A DNA stretch of 64,000 bases from Diadema setosum (Eukaryota > Echinodermata > Echinoidea > Diadematoida > Diadematidae): assembly GCF_964275005.1 (NCBI RefSeq), contig NC_092700.1, positions 19,845,015-19,909,014 of the forward strand, written 5' to 3'. A model generated the notes under the pieces. It made no database searches. It was given only the letters and a program-made list of their open reading frames with translations, and was not told the origin of the DNA. This document shows, piece after piece, positions 1 to 11,500 of this stretch. Numbering within the stretch: position 1 is the first letter of the stretch; the number at the start of each line of letters is the position of its first letter. The position numbers and the translations under genes were made by a program.

Positions 1-779
1 TTTCATGAAAACAAAATCTTAAAGGTAAAGGATTTGTATTTTCTACACCTAGGACAATTCATGTACAAACTTACCAATAATTCTCTCCCATTTGTGTTTG
101 AGTCCATGTTCACTAAAAATAGATCTGTTCCTTTCTTTTTTATTCGTTATATTTATTCTTTTCTATTATCTATTCCTTTCCTACATTATGTACATATACC
201 TCGGTGATCCACCGCACCATGTACCTCGCGTGTGCTGGTATAGACCCTTCATCTCTTCTCCTTTCTCGTCTTTTTCCTGTCCTCTTGTCTCTTGCTGTTT
301 CTTCTTTCAAAATAATTTCCTCTTTTCCTCTTTTTCCTTCACTGTGTTTTGTTTCTCTCTCTCTATCTTTCTCTTTACAAGAGAGGTTGCTTGTGTTTGT
401 TCGTCTGTTTGTTTGTTTGTTTGTATAGGTCTGTATGTGTCGTGCACCTTTTATATTATGTCTAGCTAATTGCTTTTTGATGTTATTTAGTTTTTTTGTC
501 CACGAGGAGACTGCAAATACAAGCTTAGCTTTTTAGCATGTCTCCTCCATTTCCTGCAACTTTAGTTTTAATTCAATTTTCATTTGCTTTTGTGATGCGT
601 AGTATTGTTAACTTCACGTATTTTTCTTTGTTACTACATTGTATTAATGTTGTGTTATTTTGTGTATGAAAATGTTGTTGGAAATGAAATAAAAGAAATG
701 AAATGAAATGAAATGAAATGAAACATTGTCAATGATTTGGATCACCTCAAAGCAAGAAGCTTGTCAGTGTCATACTCAC
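1..779. other. Intron of the SLC17-like gene holding a LINE-like 3' end
   Basis: T-rich, low-complexity sequence, with (TTTG)n near 405-425. It ends at 678-723 in a (GAAAT)n tail preceded by AATAAA-like sequence. This matches the form of the 5'-truncated, plus-oriented LINE 3' ends seen elsewhere in the window. No exon with flanking splice signals was found. Confidence 0.45.
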
Positions 780-875
780 CAAATACATAGAACGTAGATG
801 GCCAGCCTCCTAAAAAGCTGGAACCGGCTAGGAATCCAGACGCTATGGTGCCGACGAATGCCCCAAATTTAAATC
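780..875 (-). CDS. SLC17-like gene, exon 5 (TM5-TM6 region)
   Basis: A 96-bp exon between acceptor AATAAAG and donor G|GTGAGT. It encodes FKFGAFVGTIASGFLAGSSF followed by LGGWPSTFYVFG, matching the conserved SLC17 segment with GGWPSxFYxFG. It ends in phase 1, so the gene continues leftward. No further exon was recognised in bases 1-779. Confidence 0.88.
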
Positions 876-3800
876 CTTTATTTAAGATGTTAAAAAAAGT
901 ACAAAAACAAAGCCGGTTATTAGTAAGAACCCACGTAAAGGGAGCATAATAATGAAGACCTGAAACAGTTATCCCTGCCAGAAAGAACTCAGTGTCCAAA
1001 GTGCGAACCACAATGTGAAACACAGTGTGAACACATCGTGAACACAGTGTGAAATCTCTTCACACTGTTATAATTCGAGCGTTTTATCATCGTGAATCAT
1101 CAATTCACAGCGTGAAACAGAACATTACCATGTGAGCTCTCTGTGGAAAACCTCACCACGGCGTGAAATCATCTTCACACTATCAAATTCGTTTTCACAT
1201 AACCAAATTCGTTTTCACATAACCAAATTCATTTTCACATAACCTACTGCGTGAACACACCGTGAACACATTGTGGGACGCTGTGTTCTTTCCAGCGAAT
1301 ACAGAAACAGCATATTGTCATAATTCTAGTAAATACATCTATAAATAGAGGGAAAAAACGAAAGTTATGTAATCCATAAGATTTTAGGATTTATACTTAC
1401 AAACTAGCTGACTAGTAAGCTTCAGCCAGTCGGGAGCAAAACACATGATAGGAAATACGATCCGTACAAGTTATCCCTTTGTTAAGGAATCTTTTGACAC
1501 AGCGGATTAACGACATAGGTATAAAGTGTCATAAAGGAATAATTGTCCCAAGACAAGGAGAATAGGGCACGAATGTCAAATGTTCTCCTCCCACAAGTAA
1601 ACAAGATGATCATAAAGACTACTCGTGAAAATGAAAACCAGACTCAGCAAATTGTTCATAATAAAGATGAACACGGATGAACTCTGAACTCCATGTGACA
1701 CAATACGAACTGAGGAATGAGCATATAAAGTCCCTTTTTCAGTTTCATAAAGTCTTACTGAACATGATTTATACACATTAGGCTTCTTTGTGTAAGCTGA
1801 GTCACCATACGTGCAATACAATAAACTTTAATGTTACAAATATTGGGAGATCGTAATGTTGTTGATAAGGGAAACGCGTAAGGGTAATAATTTCGCATAT
1901 CTTACATGATTACGCTTATGAAGCATTACGTGATAATGCATGAACGTAAAACATAATGATTTATTGCAAATCTTGGCAATTATTTACAAAAAGAGAAGAG
2001 TTTTACCTGACAGCACAGTTGAGTAGAACCAGGAATGTTCACATTCTGGAACCCAGCAGGCAATCAGAGATCCAGCAGCGGGATTAATACCTCCCTACAC
2101 ACAAAACGAAAACGAAAATTAAGCAAATAAACAATCAAACAAATGATAAAAAAAAAGAGAGGAGAAGAAGATTACGACACCACCCTTCGAAAACGAACGG
2201 AAACAAAAACACATCGAATGTGAACGTTATATTTTGCCATTTCATATGCACTCGATATGCTCTTTGTTTAGGGGCATTTACAAAATAATGATAATAACTG
2301 CTTTGTTTTCAGTGAGTAAGAAAAAAACCGCGATTTGATAAAATTTGTAATAGCCATAGTCGTTAAACGCCCTCATACTACTCGACAGAAGACGGAAATT
2401 GAAGGGGAGTTTAGGGTCTCAAGTGGAAGAGAGAGTTGAGGTTCAGAAATAGTGTTCATAGCCTTTTTTTTATTCAGTACAAAATGTTCCTATGTGTGCA
2501 TGTGCCTTTCCTTATGCCTTAACCGGGTGATGCTCGTTGTTCCGAAAGTTCATTAATCTGAAAATGAAATAAGTTTTTATAAAATGGGCTTTAGAATCTC
2601 TGCAATCTGATCGGTCAATTGTCATGCATTGATTTTTCACTGATCCACACTGAGCCATGCGTCCGGTAAAATCCGAAAGCATGGCTCAAGCCATATAGTG
2701 TAGTAGGTGTACCGGACACAATGATGGGGGGAAAATTGGTTGCATTTCATAAATTTTGAGGGCCCATTTTAGAACACAAATGATGCACAGGCCTATTTCG
2801 TGAATCGGTGAGAATTGGATGCTCTCGTTTAACTTAAGAACGGTCTAAAACCCACTCGCTACGCTCGTGGGTTTGAACAGTTCCAAAGTTAAACTCGCGC
2901 AACCAATTCTCACCGATCCGCTCTGTCCTCTGCATCTTTTGTATAATGTTCCGAGGTTTGATATTCCGAAACGCACAATTTTCTATGCCTAGAGACTCAT
3001 AATCCGAAAATGAAAAAGGGTTCATCAGTCCGAACATTTCTAGCGCTATTCCAAAAGTTCGCTATTCCGAAGGTTAGTGATTCCGAAAATTAAAGGAGGT
3101 CCGTTATCCCTAAAACCCCATTTACACTTTCGCGGAACGCTTCATGGATCACCACGGACCGTAATCCGTGGTGTTTCGGGTGCAACATCACATTTTCACA
3201 TCTTCTCAGTCCTCTCAGTGTGGGATACGGAGTCTAAACGGACAAACAAAGTAGCAGCGATCGAGCACCACGCCGGAAACGCACACGGAGCTAACATGGA
3301 CATCAAGAAAGGGCACGGAGGTAAATTCGACATTCACATCTAGCTTGAAGAGTAATATCGTTATAATAAGAACAAGGGAATGTCCGGAAATAAAGACAGA
3401 ATATATATCTATTTACGTCTGTACATGAACTAACGGTTTTAAGAGATCATTCGTTTTGATATGATCTCACCTCTGTGACGCCACACAAAATCCGAACAGT
3501 CATCAACACCATCGGTCCGCTTCGGGCAGCCACAGGACCCAGTGTATTCAATACACCCGAGAGCAGCAACGAAGCTACGAAGACCCGAGAGCCGCCGATC
3601 TTGTCCGTCAGCCATCCCATGGGAATCTGGCACACACCGTAGCCGTAGAAGAAGCCGGACAAAATTAGTTCCTGCTCGTGCGTGGACCACAGGAACTCTC
3701 CTCCTGGCTGTGTGACAGGTGACAATACAGTGCATTCCCGTTATAACGAACATCGGTTTAACGCAATTCCGGTTGAAGTAAAAATTCAGGCCGCAATATC

Positions 3801-5333
3801 ATCCGCTATATTCTTTTTTTTTTATTGTGCGTTTGTTCGGTTGTTTCGATGTAACGAAAGGAAACCACCTGTCTCGAGCACTTCGTGGTAACGGGAGTCC
3901 ACTGTATGGCCCGAATTCACGAAGGTGGTACAAATGAAACCATGGTTTAAACCATGGACAAAAACCATGGAGCGCCAAGTGTCGCATGGAATATTTCGTT
4001 ACGAAATCAGTCCTTTCGTCGATGAAATGATTATTTTGTAACGAAATGACAACATTTTGTAACTAAATGAACAGTTCGTCCACGAAATTATAATTTCGTT
4101 AACGAAACGGTCATTTTGTCGACGAAATGACCAATTTCGTAACGAATTATTCCGTGCGACACTTGGCACTCCATGGTTTTTGTCCATGGTTTAAACCATT
4201 TTTTCATTTGTATCACCTTCGTGAATTCGGGCCCAAGAGTCTATCCTGAATCTCCTATATGTTGAAGAGTGTGGCTTATGGCACATTATGGAAACAAAAT
4301 CATTTTCCGATACCCATTTTGACAATTGTCCAAGGTATCATGATTATTTGCCTGACAAATGGGTGTGTGTGTGTGTGTGTGACAAGAATGTGTGTCCGTG
4401 TGTGTGTGTGTCAGAAAACTTTGATTCAAAAAGAGTGAAAGTATGACCCATAGCGAGTGATTGCGTGAAATTTTTCTCAAGGGCTCCACCAATTTCCAAT
4501 AATAGAAGTTCGACAATGGATCATGAGGTTACTAGGTATTAGACTCACCTCGTCGTCATGGTTAGAAGCTGTTTCATTCATCGCGCGGCAAAACGACCCG
4601 CTTTCATTCCAGGCGCTATCTGTGTTTTCCGTGAAAGTTACATTTGTCATTGCCGGCATGGTAATACTGACGTTGATACGCGAGATAGACGTAATGGCCA
4701 TGCCCACGAAAAGCATGACGAGGAGTATGTATCGTTTTTGGACGTAGCAGCGACCTGGCCAAGAAATGAGAAATTGGCTTAGCATGATACTAGTCACAAA
4801 CAGAAACAAGAAGTGAGTCCAGAAGAAAAAAAAAACGCGTTTGCGAAATGTTTTTAATTTGATGGATTCCCAGGGGAAAACATCTCTCTTAACCTGAGAT
4901 CTTATTAAGAGTGAATTGATACGGGCATTGCCTCTTTGTTAGAAAAACAAATCTTGATTTACAAGTTTTGTTTCTTTTTTTTAATCTTTGTCTTTACTTC
5001 TCAATGAAGATTCCTAAGACCAGTGATGACACAATTCCACAAGTGAGTCCTGGGTCAGGTAACATGATCACCACTAAACACCAGTGCAAACAGTTTTGAT
5101 GACAACCCTGTCGCATTATTTTTGAAATCACAACGAGATGTACGTATGTCTTTCACTTTACCTTCATCCCTTTTGTCTCCTGCCTTCCCTTTACGAAGAA
5201 GAGCAGTGGTTTCACTGGCTTGAAAATTGTCGACTTCATCACAGCTGCTTTCAAGGGAAGATGTCCGCGAAGAGATCTTGAAGCCAATGGCGACAGTGCC
5301 ATTCCCTTCCTCACTGACTTCCTGCGATACCAT
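780..5333 (-). CDS. SLC17-family organic anion/phosphate transporter, N-terminal half (5 exons, runs off left edge)
   Basis: Major facilitator transporter resembling sialin, vesicular glutamate and type I phosphate carriers (SLC17), expected in lysosomal, vesicular or plasma membranes. Exons in order are 5162-5333, 4549-4754, 3471-3707, 2007-2094 and 780-875. All junctions are GT-AG and frame-compatible, giving 266 residues. Seen: an acidic dileucine-type stretch (ETTALLRKG) in the cytosolic N-terminus, a first membrane segment after QKRY, a glycosylatable lumenal loop (NVTF, NESG, NETA), then the family signatures EFLWSTHEQ, FFYGYG, GWLTDKIGG, VRILCGVTEGG and GGWPSTFYVFG. SLC17 proteins are usually near 500 residues, so the C-terminal half lies left of base 1. 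The substrate cannot be assigned. The usual ERS-type motif reads EHS here. Confidence 0.88.
973..1300. mobile_element. Small inverted-repeat element with CAGTGTGAA / TTCACACTG motifs
   Basis: The left end (CCAGAAAGAACTCAGTGTCC, from about 979) is mirrored by the right end (GGACGCTGTGTTCTTTCC, ending about 1294). Inside are repeated CACAGTGTGAA and TTCACACTG words and three copies of AACCAAATTCGTTTTCACAT-like sequence. It lies in the intron just upstream of SLC17 exon 5 (in gene orientation). No coding capacity. The target duplication is unclear. Confidence 0.6.
2007..2094 (-). CDS. SLC17-like gene, exon 4
   Basis: An 88-bp exon between acceptor GTGTGTAG and donor CAG|GTAAAA. It encodes GGINPAAGSLIACWVPECEHS and then WFYSTVLS. 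This is the segment after the conserved GxxEG turn. The position normally occupied by ERS or ENA reads EHS. Phase 0 in, phase 1 out. Confidence 0.85.
2535..3095. repeat. Degenerate repeat with ATTCCGAA / CCGAAAATGAA words
   Basis: Multiple copies of TTCCGAA, CCGAAAATGAA and TTCG(C/T)TATTCCGAA flank the hairpin at 2804-2921. The same vocabulary recurs near 8070-8295 and 59338-59502, which suggests one dispersed family of inverted-repeat DNA elements. Boundaries are uncertain. Confidence 0.4.
2804..2921. repeat. Long imperfect hairpin
   Basis: ATCGGTGAGAATTGG (2804 on) pairs with CCAATTCTCACCGAT (ending about 2921). The arms also pair at GTTTAACTT/AAGTTAAAC and AAACCCACTCG/CGTGGGTTT, leaving a short loop. 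It is probably a remnant of a palindromic non-autonomous element. Confidence 0.55.
3471..3707 (-). CDS. SLC17-like gene, exon 3 (TM2-TM4 core)
   Basis: A 79-codon, phase 0-0 exon. It begins PGGEFLWSTHEQ and carries FFYGYGVCQIPMGWLTDKIGG, the MFS loop 2-3 signature with a charged TDKIGG turn. It ends VRILCGVTE, where the membrane arginine typical of the family is present. The acceptor CACACAG lies only about 20 bp from a small transposon (3728-3904), so that element probably supplies part of the branch-point region. Confidence 0.92.
3728..3904. mobile_element. 177-bp pogo/Tigger-like MITE with TA target duplication
   Basis: Begins CAGTGCATTCCCGTTATAAC and ends GGTAACGGGAGTCCACTG, with TA on both sides (3726-3727 and 3905-3906). 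Inverted CAGTG termini with a TA duplication are typical of Tc1/mariner-pogo-type non-autonomous elements. A second copy is at 7067-7230. It abuts SLC17 exon 3 on its 5' side. Confidence 0.75.
3908..4234. mobile_element. Palindromic MITE, GGCCCGAATTCACGAAGG termini
   Basis: The termini GGCCCGAATTCACGAAGG and CCTTCGTGAATTCGGGCC pair. Pairing continues inward for over 90 bp through CCATGGTTTAAACCATGG and CCAAGTGTCGCA/TGCGACACTTGG. The centre is a run of short palindromes such as TTCGTTAACGAA and TCGTCGACGA. The element starts three bases after the preceding TA-flanked MITE, so two elements sit end to end. Non-coding. Confidence 0.75.
4361..4412. repeat. (GT)n microsatellite
   Basis: Two adjacent GT runs in the intron between SLC17 exons 2 and 3, separated by GACAAGAATGTGTGTCC. 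Confidence 0.8.
4549..4754 (-). CDS. SLC17-like gene, exon 2 (TM1 and first lumenal loop)
   Basis: The acceptor TTGGCCAG precedes base 4754 and the donor GAG|GTGAGT follows 4549. It encodes RCYVQKRYILLVMLF and on to SRINVSITM, the first membrane helix. The start of the lumenal loop has three N-glycosylation sequons and ends NHDDE. Phase 1 in, phase 0 out. Confidence 0.88.
5162..5333 (-). CDS. SLC17-like gene, exon 1 (cytosolic N-terminus)
   Basis: Encodes residues 1-57 plus one base of the next codon. The open frame extends a little upstream, but the first ATG is at 5333 (MVSQEVSEEG). The sequence is hydrophilic and Ser/Glu-rich and ends in DKRDEG. ETTALLRKG resembles the acidic dileucine sorting motif of sialin-like carriers. 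The donor after 5162 reads G|GTAAAG, and its phase 1 matches the next exon exactly. A further upstream 5' UTR exon cannot be excluded. Confidence 0.78.
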
Positions 5334-5342
5334 TACCTTCAA

Positions 5343-7066
5343 GAATCCAAGTCTTCCGATTTCGAAAGGATGGCTTTACCTCACTCTGAAGCTCTGGACT
5401 TGAAACGCATAAGCCGAGTTGAAAACAGAGTGATTCGCGAAAGTTTAACCATTAGTGAAAAGGCACAATTTTCCTGTAATGTGGAGATCATATTTGCCAA
5501 AGTAATTAATTCGCTTTCCCTTTCCATTGCTACTTTCTGATACCTCTGTATATTCACCCCATCCTCCGCTAGCACATCACTGTAAACGTATGTATAGGTA
5601 AACGAAGAAGCATGCTTGTAGGGATCTATCTGGGGGATTTCGGAGGACCGTCTCTTGCAGCAGAACATTATAAATAATTTTCTGGTGCGATATTAAGACC
5701 GTGTTCATTTTATTATCTTCATGATGAGAAAAGTCACATAGAAAACTTACCCGATTATGGGAAGCGTTACACACCACCTGTGCCTCTCAGTTAGCGATAG
5801 TCTTGGGGGTAGGCTTACTGTCACACTTTCTTGGTTTAAAGGAAGCGATGTGGTTGCCTGCCAAGACATTAATCAGGGAAATGTTTTTTTTTTTTCTGCT
5901 GTTGTTGTAAGATTATATACATTGTCTCTCTGAAAACAACAACAAAACAGCCGTACATGGTTGACCAATGGTACTTTATCCCTTGAAGAAACAAGTTCAA
6001 ATTCAAATTCATTTCGTTTTTTTCCAAGGTAAAATAATATATAAACATGAATATCACTTTCTTCAGTGACCTTCTTCAGTGACAAAAAGAATGCATGTAA
6101 AATAAGATAAGCAAATCTATCCGTTGCTGATATTCTTTAAACAACAAGAAGAAGGAAAAATAAGAAAAGGAAAGAACTACAGCACTTGAATGCTTGTACG
6201 GTTATGCCAACACCCCATTAATATAGTTGGGGATCTGACAGGCGGAGATGGAGGTCTAGTTTGTCCCCTACGCTTGCCGTTGTCCCTTTTGTACACAAGT
6301 TTCAGCGGTTAGCGATCGGATTTCGAATTTGCAAACCTGGCGAACTTAAATGAAAGGAAGATGTGGAACACAGCATCCAAACATATTTACTTTAAATAAA
6401 GTCAAGAAATCAACATTCATTCAACGGTATAACAGTTACCATAATATACTCGAAAATGAACTGCCGATTGAAACTGGAATCGATTCCTTTTAACAGTATA
6501 GAGCACAACCCTAGGCTTAGATTCCAAAAATCCGCGAGTGAGCTTGCTTCAAGAATCCCGGCCGGTCTCTTAAATGCTGTTATCTTCAAAAATGTATTTG
6601 GTTTTATTGGTTAATGAACCAAAGGGGTAACCTCGCTCGTGTCGCAAATAACGTATTCTGAAAGTAAGTTCATGTAGTGGAATTTGACCACCAATGCACG
6701 TAGCAAGAGAATAATAAAGTGGAATAAAATGAGCAAACAATCATGTTGTAAACAAGAAACCTAGTGCAATATTTTATTACGAAATAATTTGCTTTATTTG
6801 GACCGAGCTTCCCATACAACGTCAGGAGAGGGACGCACCATTTAGCTAAGTAAGCATTATTCCTACACAATAAATATGGAAATTGAAAATGTCTTTTTCG
6901 TGATTTCGCAAAGCATTCTTTTGCCGTTCATTCATATAACATTCCACGTTATGACCAAACCAATTCTTTTCTTTGAAACATTCTTTATTAAAGCAGAATC
7001 CACAAAAGGATTCCCTACTGTGCATCTAACAGCTGTTCCATTTTATCTGTGCTGTTATAATTATTA
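5343..7066. other. Region upstream of the SLC17-like gene
   Basis: Presumed 5' flank or 5' UTR of the minus-strand transporter. AT-rich, with no open frame that looks coding and no recognised repeat. No promoter element can be assigned with confidence. Confidence 0.35.
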
Positions 7067-7230
7067 CAGTGCGCTCCCATTATAACGAACACCGTTATAA
7101 TAAAAATTCAGGCCGCAATATTATCCGTTTTATGTCTTTGTATTGTTTATTTGTTCGGTTATAACGAAATTTCGATATAACGAAAGAAAACTGCATGTCC
7201 CGAGGACTTCGTTATAACGGGAGTTCACTA
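7067..7230. mobile_element. Second copy of the pogo/Tigger-like MITE
   Basis: Begins CAGTGCGCTCCCATTATAAC after a TA and ends CGTTATAACGGGAGTTCACT. The interior words AAAAATTCAGGCCGCAATA and TTTGTTCGGTTATAACG match the copy at 3728-3904. The right terminal base has diverged, so the exact end is uncertain by one or two bases. Confidence 0.7.
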
Positions 7231-7787
7231 TTATTGTGAACAAAACTCTCCTGACAAACTGACTACAGCGAATAAGGGTGAACAGTGAAAAAATTGCTGT
7301 ATCATTAGAACGACGAAGAAGCTATTCTTATTTCCGCAGCTATATTTACATTTCCTTCTGTCCACAATTCATATCTTATTGACAAGCTGCACAGGTAGCA
7401 GGGATGCGGCCTTTGGAATGGAGGTTAAGAGTTTAGGGCACTTTTACTGCCTGATGTTTGGCAATACTGGTGATACCTGGCTTTAATCTTCAAAGAACGT
7501 GTGATAAAAGTTGATCAGGCGAACAAACATGACGTATTTCGTGTCACCTGCCGGTAATAATTATATGTCAAAGTTCCTGTTTAAAAAAATCCTCTGATCT
7601 GTTTGAATCTTTCTCTAACTCTTTAATATCTAGGAGACACGTCTCTTTATAGAGTTGAAAGAAAGATACTATTCAGAAGGGTGAAGGTTCAGATGTGAGT
7701 TTCTTCAGTTTGTCTCTCTCTACAAATCAAATTTGTTAAGATCGCAACTGCTGATCTGCAAATTAACAAACATGTCGGAAAAAAGGA

Positions 7788-7857
7788 ACCAGTGGGACTC
7801 GAACCTGTCATCTACTACTTTCCGGGCAGCGACATTACCACCAGGCTGTCCCTGGTT
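7788..7857 (-). mobile_element. tRNA-like relic (probable SINE head)
   Basis: On the minus strand, GCCTGGTGGTAATGTCGC resembles a tRNA A box. About 30 bases later, GGTTCGAGTCCC matches a B box/T arm. Flanking CAACCAG and CTGGTT can pair as an acceptor-like stem. It is not a convincing functional tRNA, because stem lengths and anticodon loop are irregular. Best read as a decayed tRNA-derived element. Confidence 0.45.
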
Positions 7858-8069
7858 GCCGGCAGTGACACGATGAACATGGAACAAATACCCAAGCTCA
7901 GAAATTCCGACATTGTTTTGTTAAGCATTCCAAGGCGGACAAGGCATAGGATAAATGAAAGAAAGATATTATTCAGAAGGGTGAAATTTGTAAGTGTTCT
8001 TATTTTTGAAGTGGAACTGAATGAATGAATCAATGAATCAATCAATGAATGAATCAATCAATGAATAAT

Positions 8070-8295
8070 TCTGGATCCGTTAATCCGAAAATGAATTGTT
8101 TCTTATTCCGAAGGTTCGTTTTTTCGCAAAAAAAACCCAAACAAAATAAAACAAAACAAAACAAACAAACAAACAAAAGTGTATAAACCATAGAACGTGT
8201 TCATAGTGTCTATCTCTAAGGCACAAACAAACCTCTCTTTTATTTTAGGAATTATGAATCTTCGAAATAACGAACCTTCGGAATAACGAACAGCA
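8070..8295. mobile_element. Inverted-repeat element of the TTCCGAA family
   Basis: The left side CTTATTCCGAAGGTTCG and right side CGAACCTTCGGAATAACG pair. Between them is an A-rich simple-sequence stretch (ACAAA)n. Related sequence is at 59338-59502. Confidence 0.5.
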
Positions 8296-9059
8296 TAATA
8301 AGCAATAATTCCTCTAGACTCTGTTACTCATCATGGACGGCTTTCTACTTCAGTTGAAACACAGTCTCCCGTAAGTGTAATGTTCACCACTACTAGCTCC
8401 TGTTTATACTGTCAAACACACACACACACGTACACACACACACTTGTACACATTATACACACACCCTAAAAGAATATATATCTACTAGTTAAGCTAATGA
8501 AACATTTCAGATTCTTTGTGTGTGTGTGTGTCAACTTGGATTAAAGTCCATTGATATAGTAATGATATCATTCTTCTCGTGCCTCATAACGTCTTTAATT
8601 TCCACATGAATACAGTGTAGTTTATTTTCGATCACGATGCATCACTTCGTTGGTGAAAATCTTTCTATAGTCATAATGGTTATTCAGTTTGTATAGTGTA
8701 CATACACTAAATTCTCAATAAACTATACGCAAAAGAAAAGAAAAGTGCGCTTGTATAAAGGTCTCCGTACACCGAACACAGTAACGACATTACGGTCAGG
8801 TTTATATAATTACATAATAATATGATATATATGCACTATGGCGCGCCGAAAGGAACCATACCTGGTTCTTTTTAAGAAAATCACCCCAAATTTTACTCAT
8901 CTGTCAAAATCAACAGCAACGAAATCACCAGTTGAAGATTTATTTTGTTAGAACTTATTGGTGGGGAAGTGATATTGTAACAGAACCATGCAGACATGGT
9001 TCCCTTTGGCTCACCATCGAACCATTCCCCTTACCGTGCTCGGTGTGAGGAGGCCTTAA

Positions 9060-9511
9060 AGGGACATTCCAGACGATTTTCATAATTTCACATCATGTAG
9101 TACATAAATCGACAACTCCATGTAAATTGATTTGTGGAATTCATTGTGGTTCTTGTGCAGAGAAATAATACTTTGAAAAACCTTAAACTGAACAAGGATG
9201 ATGACATAGGAGGTTCACATATTTCAGAAATGTAGCAGTGTAATTCCATTACAATACCGCTTGCTTGCGAGTTCACCTGTGTATAATCTATGCATGCCTT
9301 CTTCTTTTGTTCTGCTTCCATGAGCCCCAACTCATGCATTCTTATGGTGACTCTGCCATGTCATCATCCTTGTTCACTGCAATATGTTCTAAATTTTGAA
9401 AATATTCTTATTCTTCATCCCAATCATCACAAAATCTGAAACTCTGTCCTCAGTATAACTAATTTATAGTTGTTCAACTGTAAAAATCTGAAAATCATCT
9501 GGAGGTCTCCT
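9060..9511. mobile_element. TTAA-flanked MITE with AGG...CCT termini (Kolobok-like ends)
   Basis: Flanked by TTAA at 9056-9059 and 9512-9515. The left terminus AGGGACATTCCAGACGATTT is mirrored by AAAATCATCTGGAGGTCTCC at the right. TTAA duplications with RGG termini characterise the Kolobok superfamily. The interior has no coding potential. Confidence 0.7.
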
Positions 9512-9973
9512 TTAAGTTGTAGTTAGGAATTCGTCAAAAAAAAAAAGTTGCACTTGAATTATGATGAGCAATTCACAAAGCGCAGTACTTCCTATCAGGA
9601 AAACATTACGGGCGTTTACACAAGATGTTCAACCCTTTCTGTGCCAGGGACATTTGACGGCGTGTACAAAGAGTTCAAGGAAGTGCCTCAATTGATTACC
9701 CCCATCTAATCTGTATGTGTCTAGAATTCCTGGCATTTCTAACCAATTTATTTACATCTCAGTTGCGTAGATCCGAAAATTTGAAGACTGCTTCTTGCAA
9801 CAGGTAGGGAATAGCACAAAGGATTGTATTTCGTTTTGTTTCACTTTTATGCACGCATGGATGCACAACTACATTTGATGTGCTTTGTCTGAAATGTATT
9901 CTTTATAGGTGCCATTAATCGGAATGGAATCTGATAATTGTGCCAAGGGGTATATGCAATGAATCCCTACGTG

Positions 9974-9981
9974 GATTCATT
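9974..9981. repeat. 8-bp target-site duplication, left copy
   Basis: GATTCATT immediately precedes the foldback element. The identical octamer follows it at 12128-12135. Confidence 0.85.
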
Positions 9982-10366
9982 GGTTTATAGTAACCTCGTC
10001 TACAGCCACTATGTCTATTTTCCAATTGGTCTACTGGCATATCGTCTATTACCGATTAGTCTAATACCCATTTGGTCTACAACTCGTTTTGTCCAGTACC
10101 CATATTGTCTAATAGTCACTTTGCCCACTACCCGTATTGTCTAATACCCAACTCGTCTAAGGAGCATTTCGTCTACAAAACAATTGATCTAATAGCCAAA
10201 TCGTCTACACTCACAATGTCTATTTGCCATGTCGTCCAATATCTATTTTGTCTACTACTAGTTAGTCTACTCCCACCTCATCTACAAGTCATTCAGTCTA
10301 CATTCACTTTGTCTAGTTATCATATCGTCCAACCCTTAGTTTGTCCATACCCAATATGGTCTATAC

Positions 10367-10613
10367 CCATCTGGTCTACTCCCAACTCGTCTACTCCCAA
10401 CTGGTCTACTACCAACTGGTCTACTCCCAATTGGTCTACTCCCAATTGGTCTACTCCCAATTGGTCTACTCCCAATTGGTCTACTCCCAATTGGTCTACT
10501 CCCAATTGGTCTACTCCTAACTGGTCTACTACCAACTGGTCTACTCCCAACTGGTGTACTCCCAACTTGTCTACTCCCAATTGGTCTACTCCCAATTGGT
10601 CTACTCCCAACTC
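10367..10613. repeat. 15-bp tandem array, left outer arm (regular part)
   Basis: About sixteen head-to-tail copies of GGTCTACTCCCAAYT, many identical. The slippage-prone regularity suggests recent expansion. To the left (9982-10366) the same units are variable in spacing and sequence. Confidence 0.9.
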
Positions 10614-11500
10614 CAACCCTAAATAAGCATTTATATGTCCAAACTTCAACACTCCATCCATTCAACTTTGATACACAATCATAAGAATGGTAAAAATGAA
10701 AAGGAACACTTTATAAGTACATTATCAGTATTTTTTTATTGTCTGGCACGTACTGATGTATGTAAACGGTTAAATGCACCAAAAAAGGTTGAAACATATA
10801 CACAAAAATATGATTCATGCCAATGTATAGCTACTACTAAGATGAATAATTTACTTGCCTGCAATGTACTCAATACACGTTTCACGAGGAATATTAGACT
10901 ATTCTAATTGTTACGATGTGGGCGTGTAGTTGGATGGATTATTATTCTTATGATTGTGTATCAAAGTTGAATGGATGGAGTGTTAAAGTTTGGACATATA
11001 TATGCTTATTTAGGGTTCCTCGCGAAACGTGTATTGAGTACATTGCAGGCAAGTAAATTATTCATCTTAGTAAGTAGCTATATATTGGCATGAATCATAT
11101 TTTTGTGTATATGTTTCAACCTTTTTTGTGCATTTAACCGTTTACATACATCAGTATGTGGCACACAGAATAAAGAATACTGATAATGTACTTCTAATGT
11201 GTTCCTTTTCATTTTTACCATACTTATGATTGTGTATCAAAGTTGAATGGATGGAGTGTTGAAGTTTGGACATATAAATGCTGCATGATTTCTTCTGATA
11301 TAAATTACACATCCAACACAAAAATAACACAGCAAGTTTTTCACACTGTGACATTATCTTTTTTTCCTAAAAAATTGTCATAATTAGAACATAAAACCAA
11401 ATGGGGCACCAAGAGTGTTCAACCTATTTAATTGGGAAAAAAGAAAATGGATGAAGTAAACTTAAATAACAAAAAAAAATATATATATATATATATAACT

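Noticed and set aside
3077..3343. 88-codon plus-strand open frame (ends GHGGKFDIHI) in an SLC17 intron
   Set aside because: No recognised domain and no promoter. It lies within repeat-like sequence (TTCCGAA family edge), so coding is unlikely.
10072..10626. 184-codon open frame rich in WSTPN repeats, plus long frames on the other strand
   Set aside because: It is the 15-bp minisatellite of the foldback arm read in frame. The unit length is a multiple of three, so all frames stay open. Not a protein gene.
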